Assembly: GCA_014529385.2 (NCBI GenBank)
Contig: CM043949.1
Coordinates: forward strand, 144,465,850-144,529,849
Length of the DNA stretch: 64,000 nucleotides
DNA from: Adiantum capillus-veneris
Taxonomy: Eukaryota; Streptophyta; Polypodiopsida; Polypodiales; Pteridaceae
Reading direction: 5' to 3'
Of this stretch, positions 1-13,398 are shown in pieces. The position numbers and the translations under genes are program-made. The notes under the pieces are model-generated. The model saw only the letters and a list, made by a program, of their open reading frames with translations, had not been told where the DNA came from and searched no databases. Each line of letters begins with the position of its first letter. Positions within the stretch are counted from its first letter, which is position 1.

Positions 1-205
1 TATCAAATTAACCTACACAAAAGTGGGAAATTGCACTTACAATAATGTCAACAGAGGAAATGGAAGATGAAATGAGTCTGAATCAAAATATTGATGATAC
101 CAATCTCCTACAAATGCTCAATAAAAATAAGCTCAGTCTGAGAATGTGAGCCAAGAGGGTATTAGTAATGCTTCATAGGATCCAAAAACCTACTCTAATA
201 ACAAT
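1..205 (-). mobile_element. 5' internal leader of a minus-strand Copia element, truncated by the window edge
   Basis: Read on the minus strand, the bases just past the LTR (about 184-203) give TTGTTATTAGAGTAGG. This resembles the TGGTATTAGAGCAGG primer-binding site of the complete Copia element at 10261 and the usual plant initiator-Met tRNA site. It is followed by untranslated leader running off the left edge. No gag frame is reached inside the window. The element's other LTR is not visible. Confidence 0.7.
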
Positions 206-555
206 TGTTGGAAATAAAGGTGCAAGAGTACATACAAAGATGGAGAAGATGAAAGAGAGGCTCAAGAGCGCACAATAAAGGAAGTAGTATTCTTGAGTGT
301 GCTAATACAAAGATAAGGCTATTACAAAAATAAAGGTGCATGATTACATACAAAGATGGAGAAGATGAAAGAGAGGCTCAAGAGCAAACAACAAAGGAAG
401 TATTATTCTTGAGTGTGCTATTACAAAGATAAGGCTTGCCCTAGAGTGATGGCCATATATACAAGCTAGGGGTGAAAAACCTCCTAGCAAGGAAAAAAAT
501 GCCAGTGGTCCTAATTTTGTTTGCACACATCCGTACCATAACTGATATGGTAACA
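206..555 (-). repeat. 5' LTR of a minus-strand Copia element, related to the Copia LTRs at 10033 and 14500
   Basis: On the minus strand the LTR begins TGTTACCATAT at 555 and ends TTCCAACA at 206, the same termini as the Copia LTR at 14500-14726. Shared internal blocks include an AGGAGGTTTTTC stretch and CATCACTCTAGGGC. It is longer (350 against 227 bp) mainly because a segment of about 116 bp is tandemly duplicated (213-328 and 329-437). The promoter-like TTGTATATATGG lies near 457-468 on the minus strand. Confidence 0.8.
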
Positions 556-1620
<1,065 letters not shown>

Positions 1621-2180
1621 ATTTTAATTGGGGGACTATTTGGTCTAGGGAGCCTTGGGTGAATAATTGGAGTACACTCAGTAGGTGATATTTTAATAGG
1701 TGCCTTAAATAAAAACCCTAACCATTGGTTGCTAACTAAAGAGCTATGAAGAAAGTTGGGCGGCCGCACTCTGTCATTTTTGCCCTCTTATGTGTTAAAC
1801 CACAATGGCCTATTGCAGTCTGTGACACTACGCTATCTAAATGCCTTCTTCTTTCCCCTTCTCTCTTTATCTCTCTATTTCTCCCTTCCCCCGTTCTCTG
1901 TACGAGATGAGGATGCTGTAGAAACTGGGCCCGCCTCACTACTAAGAAAGAATGTGGCACTTAATAATGGGGCATTGCTGTGTCATCTTCATCATCTTCC
2001 TCTTGAAGCTGGCATGCCACACTTCTGGAAAAGGGAAAGGGCCTTTGGCTTCCAACACTATAAAGGTGAGCATTTTTTGCTCACTTCTTTGTGTGTCTCT
2101 AGTGAGCGAGTGAGTACTTGTGTGCTTTGAGTTTGTGAGGGTTTACACCCGCAAGGGTGTTGGGTTTAGTAATCGGCTAT
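1621..2180 (+). promoter_or_regulatory. Possible promoter and 5' leader upstream of an exon-like ATG
   Basis: A TATAAAG box sits at 2059-2065 after a pyrimidine-rich stretch (about 1845-1895). It is followed by about 115 bp of leader before the ATG at 2181. The leader contains short direct repeats of GTGAG/GAGTG. Nothing else is recognisable between 1621 and 2050. The promoter reading is an inference from the TATA box, ATG and splice donor being spaced in the right order. Confidence 0.3.
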
Positions 2181-2240
2181 ATGGCTAAAGGTAAGGATAA
2201 GCAAGCTATCGTAGAGTTGGATGCTCCAAATCCATCGCAG
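2181..2240 (+). CDS. Possible first coding exon, 20 codons, ending at a consensus splice donor
   Basis: The ATG at 2181 opens a Lys/Asp-rich 20-codon stretch (MAKGKDKQ...NPSQ). It ends with CAG followed directly by GTAAGT at 2241, a strong plant 5' splice site in phase 0. The downstream 1.3 kb is T-rich and intron-like. A candidate acceptor TTACAG lies at 3531-3536. The in-phase reading beyond it stops after 22 codons, while another frame stays open for about 60 codons (to about 3720), so the gene is either broken or spliced differently. No family is recognised. It could also be a chance combination. Confidence 0.3.
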
Positions 2241-4123
2241 GTAAGTTATGGACTATTGTCCGAATGGTGTGGTGTGATTCACTTGATATTATGGTACTAT
2301 TTCTCATATCTGTACTATAATGTGACTCCTACTAAGCCTTTTTATGGCTATGGCATGGTTGGTTTATTCCCCTTAAGGAAATGCTTTCCTTTTATTGATA
2401 AATCATAAAGAAGTGCAACAATATGTGCATCCTTGGTTTGTGATCGCCTTTCAAAATGTAGGGGTTTTTTCTGTTGATGCATAAATGTGGTCCTGTCATT
2501 GGCTTGGGTTGTTTTAACATGGAAGAAGAGTAGCCTCCTGCAATACTGGATGAATGGAGCCTTAAAAGTCTTAAAGGTCGTCTTATAACTTGGTGAAGGT
2601 CCGTATATGGTAAAGTTGACCTACCTGTTGGGTATAAAACAACGGCCTAGCATTGGTACGAACCGGTCATAAGGGTATTTTTTAATAAAAAAATCATTGA
2701 ATAAAGGTATCCTCTTGCAATATTGGTTGATTGTTACCTTGAACCTTTTTTTAGGTTAAAATATGTTGATCAAAGTCCTTCTTCTTATTTGAAGAAAGAA
2801 CCTATATGATAGGGTGAATGATAGGGTTAAACTACTGATGGGTAAAAATCGTGACCTAGTAAATTTGTTTGATTATAATAAATTGCCGCAGCAGGTATTC
2901 TTCTATTGGGTGATTCTGGGTTGATACAGAGCTTACTACTCGTGCTCAATTCTGGTCTATACCATCTGATTATTATGTTCCCCTGGAAAATTTGCTCACT
3001 CACTTAGCTGTACATGATGTGAGCATATGGGTCTGGTGCTAGGCCTTCTGGTCTTGCTCAATCAACGACTATGCCGTCTGAGTATTGGGAGTCCTTGAAA
3101 ATATGTGCTACTTTATCGTACATAGCTTATGCTACTAGGTTGGTACTGAGCTTACTATTCTTGCTCAAGTAAGGTTGGGGCAGGCTTAGTTTTGTGATTC
3201 CTACTCAATGTGGATGTACATAGTTTAAATTTTTGGTTGGGGGACATGGCTATATTGATTATGGCCGAGCATAGTTGAGAGTATGGATGTATAAAGTTGT
3301 TGACTATGGTAGATATGGCTGCAAATTAGCCGCTCATGAAACTATAAGTGGTCGATTGTTACATTGATGGTATGGGCCATGGTGGCTTCTTTTTCCTAGT
3401 GTTTGGAAGAAATACGGTACCACAAAATATCCCTTATATGTTGGATAGGTGAGTAGCACTTATACTTACTACCTTACATGTGGTTTTTTCTAGGAAGGAG
3501 TAGAACTTACTTACTGACAACCTTTTATGTTACAGGTGACTCCAAAGTATAGATTGACTGCACGTATGAGCACCGTCTCATTGACCCTGAAAAAATATCG
3601 ATAATTAATGCCAAACTCTGTAAAGTCAAGAAACAGGCATATGTGGCCCACTTCGAGGCTGAATTGCCCCATAAAACTCGTCTCCGGCCTTATCTCGTGA
3701 GAGCTTGCAAGCAAAAGGAGCTCAAAAGGGTTTTTTTTCCTGTAAATGAAACCATATCTAAATTATTGAATAGCTTCAACTTTCTTATTTCATATTATCT
3801 TTGAAAGCAATTTAGTTGGGTGACATCTATAACATGTGGGATACCCATGCATCACCTGCATACATTGCCAATGCTAATTGAAAGTTGTGTTGTTTCCATG
3901 GGTGCAGGTGAGGTTTACCTTCTCAACTATGGTTTTCAAAGTTCCTTGGATTGAAGATGGTGGATTTATATATCTTCAGGCTCTTAACTCTCTTGTACTT
4001 ATGTATAAAGTTCGTTTTGTACTATGAATGGGAATTATATGTACCACCTTTTCATTGACATAGTTTCTAGAGTCTTTTGTGATTTGAAAGAATTCTTTGG
4101 TGTTTATGTTATATTGTTACTGG

Positions 4124-4164
<41 letters not shown>

Positions 4165-5590
4165 GGAGCATGCATTGATGGTGCAATTACAACATTTCCA
4201 AATTCATTAGCAACATGTATGGAGGTCCCTCACATTAAAAGCTACAACAACCTTTACATCTAGTATAGACTGGCTACCAGACTAACAAGCAGGTAGGAGT
4301 GCATGCACCTACTTAGAAGATGATTGTGGCATGCTTATCTGATAATGCTGCATGATAACTTGGTGGATTTGGATGTTTTTCATAAATGAGGAACCCTTAG
4401 TAATGATCAACCTAGTTGTGACATTAGTTATAATGAAAGACTAGATAATTGATTGATTGTTTATTGAAAACTATACCCTTAGAATCACATTTTCAAGTCA
4501 CAATTCCCCCCCCAAATTGTATGCAACTAATACCTCTAAAAAATGAGAGTGAAGACCGCAAATTTGCACTACTAGGAACAGAGACAACACTCTTGCTATG
4601 CCTCATATATCTAGGGGAAAGGCCAAACACATGCACGATGCCCTTGTCAATTGAAACAACAAGCCAATGAGCCATGGTTGAAAATGCAAGGCTGCATATT
4701 TCTTCTCTCTTAGCACCTTATCGAAGTTGAAATTGAAAGGATATAAAGTGACTTTAGTAAAGCGCATGTCCTTATCAAAGGTTGATGCTAGAAGACCACA
4801 ATTGGAAAAGACAATAACCTTTGAAATTATAGCTAAAATATTTGTAGTCGCCCTTGGAATGCTTACTTTAATATAGGGTACCAGATGAGTAGTGAAATGA
4901 AGATTAATTGATCTCTCATATAAATATAATGTCATCAAATGGAACTTGATTATGTTTTTTATTAGTAAATCAAGCAAGATGTTGGAAAACAATTTCTAGG
5001 ACTACTGTATGTGGTTTTTTTCAAAAGCATTAAAGCATTGTGAAGCAATAGCACCATTTGTTGGTATACTTGTCAAATTTTGAACCTTTTTGACTGATTG
5101 TGAACCAGTTTCTACCTAGAACCAAAGCCACTCAGTGGTAGCACAAGCGCAATAGAGCAAGTCTTACAGCTCTATGGCTATAATAAAAAGAAGATTTTGT
5201 AAGCTGATTTAGAAGGCCGTAGGTATCATATGGCCAATAACAGTAGCACAAGAGCCTAGATCCTATTGATTAGAGTAAATCCAAATCTAGAAAACTTTTA
5301 GATGTTCATAGATTTTAGTGGAGCCAGGTATTGCAAGCTCAAAGATGAGGTGCACATATAATTTCAAAAAATTGACCTAAGTGGTTATTTAGACATTTGC
5401 ATAAGCCAAAAAACCATACACTTGATACATATGCAATTAGGATCATTGTACATGGACTATAGTGGTTGAGTCTACAGTTGAGAGCCACAATTGGAAAATC
5501 CAACCAAATAATCAATAGAAGCCAGTCTTATTAGAGAACCAGGTCAAAGGTAGTATAAAGGTCAAGACGAAGCAATCTTCAACCTAATAC
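2241..5590. other. Long non-coding stretch, intron-like or decayed repeat
   Basis: No recognisable protein domain or RNA gene is present. The sequence is T-rich and broken in all frames. Features visible are a diverged tandem phrase around TACTGAGCTTACTA... (about 2930 and 3145) and an open stretch at about 3560-3720 preceded by TTACAG. There is also a (CA)n tract at 4124-4163. Short open frames on either strand here are not supported by motifs. Confidence 0.6.
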
Positions 5591-5603
5591 TAAGTGTTCT
5601 AAA

Positions 5604-8434
5604 TTGGCCAACACAGAAGTTGAAAATTCTCAGCAAGAGCTTGAAATGGATGAACCAATTGAAGTGCCACTTGTAATGGTGTACTATTTAAATTGTGGAA
5701 GAAAAGTTGGAAATTTTCCAGAGGATATTTCCAGGAACCTAAACAATACAGACACAACAACTGCAAAGCAAAGTATAGAGCAAACTGAAAATGCAAATTT
5801 CAATGTAAATGCATCTAGCTCGTCATTTTTAACGCATTTAAACACTCCCGCATTACCAATAGAAGCACTTGTAAAAACACAGAAAATTTAAATTTTGCAT
5901 GAAGATGCAAAGACATGTGAAAAGCTTAAATTGGAACCTCTAAACAACAATTTCATGTGTGAATTTAGTTAGCATATCCATTTATCACTAGAGGAAAAAA
6001 AGAGTGCTACATAGTGTGCAATCATTTATGAGTCTGAGGGACACATTGAAGCAAATGATATTGGCATTGTAATTCCTATGCACACTATGTAGACAAAGAA
6101 GGGAAACTCTACAAGAAGAGTCGGTTAGCTACATAACAGCTCATATAATTATGCCCAATGATAGATTAGGAAGATTGGTGTATTTCAAAGGAAAGAATCT
6201 ATTATAGCCCATCCTCACTAGAGTTGAATGACATAACCCGAGTGAAACTAGAAATGTGTCTAAAGCCAAACCCTCACCCATAGGAAGGCTTCAACGTTGT
6301 GACCAAACGAGCACATAATATGGTCAAAATGCATGTAGATATAGACAAGAGTCTAAGGTCTATGATGTTTTGGGTCCTGAAACCATAGAAGCTCATGTCA
6401 TAGGAGACCCACATGATAGACAATATCAAGGTGAAGATAATGCAATTTACAGCTTGACTTGGGGAGACATTTGTCATGTTTCACGGAGGTACATAGGACA
6501 CTATGCAAAGGTTTACAGATTCCAAACATCAACAAGGCCACCCAGTATTCCTTCACAACCCCAAAAGGTGAGATCAAACCAGAGCCATATAGTCTTGAGC
6601 CCAACTCATGGAGAAAGCACTAGTGATCACCCTAAGAAGGGGGGAGATACAAACCCATCAAGCTCAACACTTCTACAAGGAACCACAACATCATTAAGAG
6701 ACCCTAGAAATTTTAGTCAGAACCCCTTCAAAGAAAAATCCATTTAAGGATCATATGGTTGTTGGAAGCTATCACTTGACCCAGGTTCCATTAGAATTTG
6801 CTGACAATTGGCTATATGAAGATCCTCAAGGACAAAAGTTTTAGTTGACTTCCATAAGTCAAAGTGAAAAACCAACAAATCCCATAGTGTTCAAGCAATT
6901 GCATGTAACCAAGCTCACATATGCATATCGAGATGTAGATGGCAATGAATACCAGCATTTTTTTGGTCACTCATTATCAAATAAGTCAACAAATGGAAGT
7001 CTTAATAGAAAACAAATGAGTCAACAAATGGAAGTTCTAATGGAACAAAAAGTCTCAAATCACCTTTCATAGAGACCCATCTAGATTAGGATGAGACTAT
7101 GAAAGAAATGGGACAAAAATATCTAAAAGAACCAATGAGGATAGCTATAGTCCTCAACTGTGCAAATGGAGCAAGTGTCAGATGCAATGCTCTCTTGGAG
7201 AAAGACGCACAATGCAATATGACTTCAGAGAACATCCAAAGGATCCTCATGATTACTCCATGCAAACAAGATAGCAAAGCAATGCTAGGTATGGATGCAA
7301 GTCAAGGAAAAATGGTTGCTACCTTAAGCATCCAAAAGCATGAAGAGAAGGTAAAGTTTCAAGTAAAAGAAATGATTGTAGATGTCATCCTTGGACATTA
7401 GTGGTTAGACCAACACAAATCATACGAAGAAGATATAGTGATATTACTCTCCTTTCCAAGTGGTAGTAAGCAACAATTACATGTATCGCTAATGTTGGAT
7501 TTAGACTTCCAAGTGTCACAAGAATCAATGACACATTTTATAGACAAAGGTAAAGCTAAAGTGGACCTTCTACTCACTAGCACAGAAGATGTGACATCAT
7601 ATGCCTTTACATCAAAGAACCCTCATGGATCGGCTCCTTCAAGCAAGTCAAGCTTTAGAAACTCCCAGTCATTTGCTGACCCAAACAAAACATCCGAAGG
7701 AACCACCCAGAAAAGCAAAGGTATATCAACTCATTGAATTAAAAGAAACTCAAGCAAGTGTGTTTCAAGCAGCCTAGTAAAAGCCATTGATTCAATATGG
7801 ATTAAAGATGGAAGATCAGCACTGAAAGACAAACACATGGGATGGATAGCATCATAATTCCGTTTATAAGAACAAGAGTACTACAGTTGTATAGATAGAT
7901 AAGGGTACCAAAACCAAATATACGGCACAAGAAGTGCAATCAAGGCCCTTCCAGAGTAGAAGGCCAATTAGATATCAACATCGACAACATTCTTGGATAC
8001 CTAAGAAGAGAAAATACAAAAGGACAACACCAAGTGCTACTAGTCTACCACAACCCACAAGACAAAACAAAGTAGACATGGACTTCAAAGAATCTTCTTC
8101 TTGGACAAAGGTTCTACAAAGGCTATACAAAGATTTGGCCACCAGTCACCCAAACGAACTACAATGGCAACAGAACTACATGAAGATCTTGAGAGTTCAA
8201 CAAGACCTCATGCCAGACAAAGTCATCAAAGAAGCTACACAGGTAACGATAGGATTTGGATACCTAAGTCTTCTAATGCTCCTAGTTAAAAGTCAAATGT
8301 TGACAGTCAACAAAGGCCTACAACAACATCAAAGGCTCCTTTCACCAGGCCTAGTTGAAGAATCAAACGGACAATGGAGTCTTCACAATCAAAGAAGGAC
8401 AACCAATTCTACATGGATGCAGATTTCAACCTGA
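5604..8434 (+). pseudogene. Decayed retrotransposon gag-protease region
   Basis: Several broken plus-strand frames (5604-5891, 6370-6747, 6845-7072, 7099-7401, 7438-7737, 7934-8434) together look like the gag-protease part of an LTR retroelement. The clearest piece is 7099-7401. A hydrophobic strand leads to LLEKDAQCNM, a damaged form of the aspartic-protease LLDSGAxxN site with the catalytic Asp-Ser-Gly lost. About 50 residues later comes DVILGHxWL, the second conserved protease block. The 8.0-8.3 kb part carries WIPKK and DRIWIPK motifs, resembling those at 58.1-58.4 kb. No reverse transcriptase or integrase remains before the polypurine tract at 9736. Lineage is uncertain, probably Gypsy. 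Nothing here can be expressed as a complete protein. Confidence 0.55.
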
Positions 8435-9735
8435 TAAAATAGGTATGGCAAAAGAAAGCTTTAATGCCAACTCGATCCTTCAATAATACACTCTTTGAGG
8501 ATTCAAGCTTACTTTACCTGAAGAAATGTTTGTAGTAAGAAAAAGAATGTAAAGATTCAAGTCACCAGGGTACAACAAACACTTTTTGGCATAGTCAGAG
8601 TTGGGCTGCTGAGGCACAAAATGAGAAAAGCATTAGTCCTAAGAGTCACAATTATTAGGCTTATTCTCAAGCTGGAAGAGTTGAGAATATCTAAGTTGTG
8701 TCGCTCATGTTGGATGAAATGAGCATAAGAGTTGAAGTCTATTAACTTTTAATCATGGTGGAGTGACGCTAAGTCCAACACTCTCACACGTTGCACAATA
8801 AGATGAGACCACATATCCTCGACAACAAAAACCCTTCTTAGAGGGATGCCAACTTGTAAATCTATGACATATTCTTTTATCGCTACCCTTTTTTTTGAAG
8901 AACTCCATAAAAATCTTTCTTGCACATCATATTGTTTTACATGCATTTTTGTGTATGCATATAGGATGTCCCATCATTGGACATAAGCATTAGAAAATAT
9001 TTTTTCTTCCACCTATGCACCTTAAGTTAACTACAAGAAGCAAACCAACTTCCCAAGTTGCTACCTCATATTTGCTACCCTTTTATTTCTATATACATCA
9101 ACAAATAATTCCTTAAGTACTTTATTACTATTTTCCATGCTAATAAGTACGCCAATAATTTGCGTGTCCCAAAGGCACTTTTTTTCCATTGGGTTTTTTT
9201 TCTTTGGTCATCCAAGTATTAGACCCTAATTTAGAACCTCACCATCCTACTTCTCTTCCACCTATGCACCTTGAGTTAACTACAACAAGCAAACCAACTT
9301 TCCATATTGCTACCTCATATTTGCTACCCTTTTATTTCTATATCCATCAACAAATAATTCCTTAAGTACTTTATTAATATTTTCCTGCTAATAAGTACTC
9401 CAATAACGTGCATGTCCCGAAGGCACTTTATTCCACTAGGTTTTTTTTCTAATTTGGTCATCCATATATTAGACCTTAATTTAGAACCTCACCATCCTAC
9501 TTCTCTTGTACATACTCTTTATAAATAAATAGAAAACCTCGCCTCTACAATGGAAAATGAAACAACATCTCTCACATCAAAGATAAATTTGTACATTCAA
9601 GATGCTACAACGGAAAGAACCTCATCAATAAATTCAACAACCAATGCAGACAATACAACCCATTGACAACCAATCAACAACCTTCCAGCCTCCACAAACA
9701 CTTCTCAATAGTGCATGAGCATGAGTAGTAAAATC
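8435..9735. repeat. Non-coding 3' part of the old retroelement with a 249-bp tandem duplication
   Basis: Two copies of a 249-bp unit lie head to tail at about 9010-9258 and 9259-9507. Each starts CACCTATGCACCTT and ends at CATCCTACTTCTCTT, at high but imperfect identity. The rest of 8435-9010 and 9508-9735 shows no coding motif. The position just upstream of the polypurine tract fits the non-coding 3' internal region of an LTR element. Confidence 0.7.
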
Positions 9736-9747
9736 AGAAGGGGAGAA
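9736..9747 (+). other. Polypurine tract of the old element
   Basis: AGAAGGGGAGAA immediately precedes TGTTAATTGAG, the expected layout of plus-strand priming next to a 3' LTR beginning TG. It implies that the 3' LTR of the element whose gag-protease lies at 5.6-8.4 kb begins at 9748. Confidence 0.6.
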
Positions 9748-10032
9748 TGTTAATTGAGTAGACATTAGTTAACAAGAGTTGCTAAAGGCCCAAGCCTTAC
9801 TAATACATATCAAGGAGTATTACAAAAAAATAGTAAAGATTGCAAGTACAGATTTTTCACATTTTTCCAATAGATTGTAATTTCTCGATTTATTTCAAGC
9901 CATTTTAATAATTGCTCGAGGGGTTCACCTCTTAAACATGTAAGTTACCACATGGGTTCAAATGAAAGGGTTTTATAATTGCCAATTTTTTTTAATAGAA
10001 TTATATTAACAGAAGGGGGTTTTTAATGGATT
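9748..10032 (+). repeat. First part of an old 3' LTR, split by a Copia insertion
   Basis: The LTR starts TGTTAATTGAGTAG right after the polypurine tract. It runs to GGATT at 10028-10032, where the Copia element is inserted, and resumes at 14727 with the duplicated GGATT. No second copy of this LTR is visible in the window. Confidence 0.55.
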
Positions 10033-10258
10033 TGTTATAATATACATGTGGTAGGATGTGTGTGAACACACTAGAACTGTCGAGGCATTTTTTCCCTCTT
10101 TACGAGGTTTTTCCCCCCGTGCATTGTATATACGCCCATCACTCTAGGGCTATCTATCTTTCCATTGCACACTAAGTAACACACTCTCTATTGTGTGTCT
10201 TGAGCTTCCTTCGTCTTCTCCAAGCTGTGTGCGTTTCCTTGCAACCCTAATTCCAACA
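10033..10258 (+). repeat. 5' LTR of the Copia element
   Basis: It begins TGTTATAATATAC and ends TTCCAACA, the TG...CA termini of plant Copia LTRs. A TATA-like TGTATATAC lies at about 10126-10134, near the middle, and is the likely promoter. Confidence 0.93.
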
Positions 10259-10260
10259 CT

Positions 10261-10277
10261 TGGTATTAGAGCAGGTT
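10261..10277 (+). other. Primer-binding site (initiator-Met tRNA type)
   Basis: TGGTATTAGAGCAGGTT begins two bases after the 5' LTR. It matches the plant Copia primer site TGGTATCAGAGC except for one C-to-T change. Confidence 0.88.
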
Positions 10278-10600
10278 GCGTCCTCTCGGGCTCAGCCAGC
10301 TGCTCCAACACACGCTACTCACTTTCTCCAATTTCACTGAGGTTTGGCGAGCATTTGTAAGTCGACAAAATTTTTGGGTCTGCTCAGATGTCTAATTCGG
10401 GCTCATTTCGGCCTTCGTTTTTCCACTACAGGTAGTACTGCACAGGCTCTTTTGTCATTTTGTGTAGAATTTTTGTCAGCACCATTTTCTACATAACAGG
10501 TGCCTTACAGTCTTCTACGGCTTGTGCTATATAGCACGTGTTGTTTCCGCTTCGTTTCTCCTCTTTTCGGGCAGTTTTCACATCAGGTGCAACATTTACT

Positions 10601-11700
10601 ATGGCTGGCAACAATACAGATGTGTTCAAGATGTTTGCTGCTGCTGCTGCTGCTGCTGAGGACAGGTTGGATGGGGACAATTACCCTATGTGGGCTTATA
10701 TGATGCAACACGTTCTTGTGTCAAAGGACGTATGGAATATTGTGCAAGGCATTGATGTACGTCCTGGTTCTGAGGATGTAGGCGATGTTGAGGATGTTGC
10801 AGGTCTTGCTTCAAGAATTGCTGCTATTAGAGTTGTTTTGCCTACGGTAGAACAATCTTGCTGGGATGTAAAGGATGCGTAGGCTCATGCATTGATTGCA
10901 TTGTCTGTGAAGTGCACCATTGTTTCTCACATTCGTTCAACAAAATTTGCAAAACAGGCTTGGGATATTTTGGATGGTCTTTATGCAAGTCACAATGAGG
11001 CTAAAATTGCTTTGCTGTGTAAAGAGATAGAGTTGAAGATTATGCATGAGGAATATGATATGGAAACTTTCCTTGCTGGTGTCAAGGATATCAATGAGAA
11101 ACTTATTTCTGCAGGTGAAGTCATTTCAGACAGTTCCCTTGTGCAGACTGTTCTTGATGCCTTACCAGATTCTTACCAGACTATTGCTAGTACTTGGAGA
11201 CTTATGACCCAAGGAAATCCTGAAGTTGTCAAGTTTGATGCATTATGCACATTGCTGTTGCAAGATTCACTTTCCAAAAAAAACAGGACTAGACAACGTG
11301 CAATTGAATAGGCTTTTATTGCTTCTCAAAGAAAGGGTGATAACTGCAATGCAGCCACTTCTTATGGTTCTACTGTGAGTGGCAAAACTTCTGTTCCCAT
11401 TGCTTCTGCTGGCAGCACTTCGTTTGGCAATTCTGGTGATAAGGGCAAAAAGAAGATGTGTTGCCATTATTTAAAGCTAATACTTGATCAAGCAGTGTCC
11501 TAAGTTGAAGGCAAAAGAGGCTAAGAAGAAAGAGGATGGTTCCACCGGTAATGCTGGTTCCACAACAAATGCAGCCATTGCTGAGTCTTCTGTCAAAGGA
11601 GACTGTGTTGTTGATATTGATGCAGAATGGGCTTTTAGTGCAGAGTGCACTTACAATCTTGCTGTTCATGATGCATGCATGTCAGTTGCTGCAGATTCAC
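10601..11700 (+). pseudogene. gag: Copia Gag (UBN2-type) with degenerate zinc knuckle
   Basis: The ATG at 10601 follows a 340-bp leader. The frame shows an alanine run encoded by a GCT repeat, then DRLDGDNYPMWAYMM, the N-terminal signature of plant Copia Gag (DUF4219/UBN2 family). Downstream, FAKQAWDILDGLY and VLDALPDSYQ are typical Gag core phrases. In-frame TAG codons fall at 10880 and 11309. The zinc knuckle region (about 11455-11500) is broken by a frameshift: KMCCHY is in one frame and LIKQCPKL in the next, so a CX2CX4HX4C motif cannot be made in one piece. Gag normally forms the cytoplasmic virus-like particle; this copy cannot. Confidence 0.88.
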
Positions 11701-11960
11701 ATGTGTGGTATTTCAACTGAGGTGCTACAAAGCACATTACCTCACATTGTGAATTGTTCACCTCTCTCGAGTCCGTCCCTCATGGGAATTCAGTCACTTG
11801 TGCCAACAATGCCTCTTATTTGATTCAAGGAGTTGGAAAGATTGTGCTTTTACTGTTGCAAATGGCAGTTCTTTCACACTTGTTGATGCACTTTATGTAC
11901 CTGGGATCAAGCAGAATCTTTTGTCTGTATCTGCACTTGCTAGACTTTGACTTGTAGTCA
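11484..11960 (+). pseudogene. Copia aspartic protease, active site destroyed
   Basis: The frame reads VWYFN, a stop at 11718-11720, then GATKHIT. Copia proteases read WxxDSGATxHIT here, so the catalytic Asp has become Asn and the Ser codon a TGA. Downstream, across a frameshift near 11860, DALYVPGIKQNLLSVSALA is the conserved block that closes the protease region. The protease would cleave the Gag-Pol polyprotein; the loss of both Asp and frame means it is dead. Confidence 0.85.
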
Positions 11961-11965
11961 AATTT

Positions 11966-12945
11966 GTGGATGACAGATGTACAGTTCATGATCTCAGTTT
12001 TGATGATGAAATTGTTGCATCTGGGCTTTTGTGCCATGGGCTGTATAAGCTCACTTTGTATGACAAGTGTGGACAAAATTTTGCAAATGCAGTTGCTGAT
12101 TCAAGGGCTATTTCAAATGCAAAACTTTGGCATGCACGTTTTGGTCATCTGAATTTTGCCAGTTTGCTGCGTTTGCAGAAATCTGTTATGGTTGCTTCTT
12201 TGCCGCCTCTTGAAGCACCTGTCAAACATGTTTGTGAAGGCTTTATTCTGGGTAAAATGCAACGTTCTAAGTTTCCAAAGGATGGTTCAGTTAGGGCCAC
12301 ATGCAGGTTGCAGCTTGTGCATAGTGATGTTTGTGGGCCCATGCAAACTTCGTCCTTTGGCAATTACCTGTACTTCGTGACTTTCATTGATGATTACTCC
12401 AGGCATGCATGGGTATTTCCACTTAAAGCAAAGTCCGAAGTTTTTATGTGCTTCAAACAATTTCTGGCTATGGCTGAAAATGTCTCGAAATGGACTATGG
12501 GTACCCTCCGTTACGATCGAGGGGGGGAGTATATGTCTCGTGAATTTAATGCATTTCTGGCTAGTCGTGGGATAAAACACCAATGTAAAGTGCCTTATAC
12601 ACCTTAGCAAAATGGTGTTGCTGAGAGGAAAAACAGGTCACTTACAAAAATGGCACGATGTATGGTCAAAAGTCAAGCTTTGCCGCATTCTTTTTGGCTT
12701 GAGGCCATCATGTGTGCCACTTATGTACTAAAAATGTGTCCTATGAAAGCTTTGCAGTCTATTACTCCATATGAAGCATGACATGATAGAAAGAATTCTA
12801 TTGAGCACATGCGTGTTTTTGGCTGTTTGGCATATGCTTTGGTGCCACAAACACAACGCGAAAAATTGGATGATAAGACTGTGAAATGTATTTTTGTTGG
12901 TTATAGTGCTGAAAGCAAAGGTTACAGGTTGTATCATCCGTAAAC
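11966..12945 (+). pseudogene. Copia integrase, nearly complete, with stop codons
   Basis: The pre-integrase zinc finger starts LWHARFGHLNF, but the CX2C half reads CEGF, so one zinc ligand is lost. The catalytic core keeps all three acidic residues: HSDVCGPM, LRYDRGGEY and, after a TAG at 12605, NGVAERKNR. VFGCLAYALVP and CIFVGYSAESKGYRL are the conserved Copia C-terminal blocks, with a further stop (TGA) near 12781. The order integrase before reverse transcriptase is diagnostic of Copia. Confidence 0.9.
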
Positions 12946-13398
12946 AAAGTGTATTCTAGTTTCACGGGATATAGTGTTTGTGGAAGATTCTGTTCAAGCC
13001 TTGATGTCATGTACTAGAGACAGTAATGTAAGCTCACAAGACATTTATGACACTTTGTTGCCTCTTTTTAGTGGTGGAAGTTTGAATGTAGATTCCAATG
13101 AGGCAAATGTACAACCTATGGGGTTTTCTGAAAATGTTACAGATCAGTCTATTACTGATGCAGATGTACACGATGTACTTGATGAGGAAAGGGCTGAAAA
13201 TGAACAGGCTAGAGGTATGCCAAATTGGTTGGTGCACACTTTGCGTGACCGTAAATTGGATGCACCTTTGTCTAGTTATACTCGTTCAAGCTCTCACCAT
13301 GCATCTTATGCATCAGATTGTTATGCTTTGGCTGTGTCTATCCTACATGATGTTGGGAACCTCTGTCTTTTGATGAAGCACAAAATTCAAAAAATTGG

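Noticed and set aside
5290-5420. Possible Gypsy reverse transcriptase phrase (DFSGARYCKLKDE)
   Set aside because: Only a loose resemblance, with a stop in the middle and no neighbouring conserved blocks.
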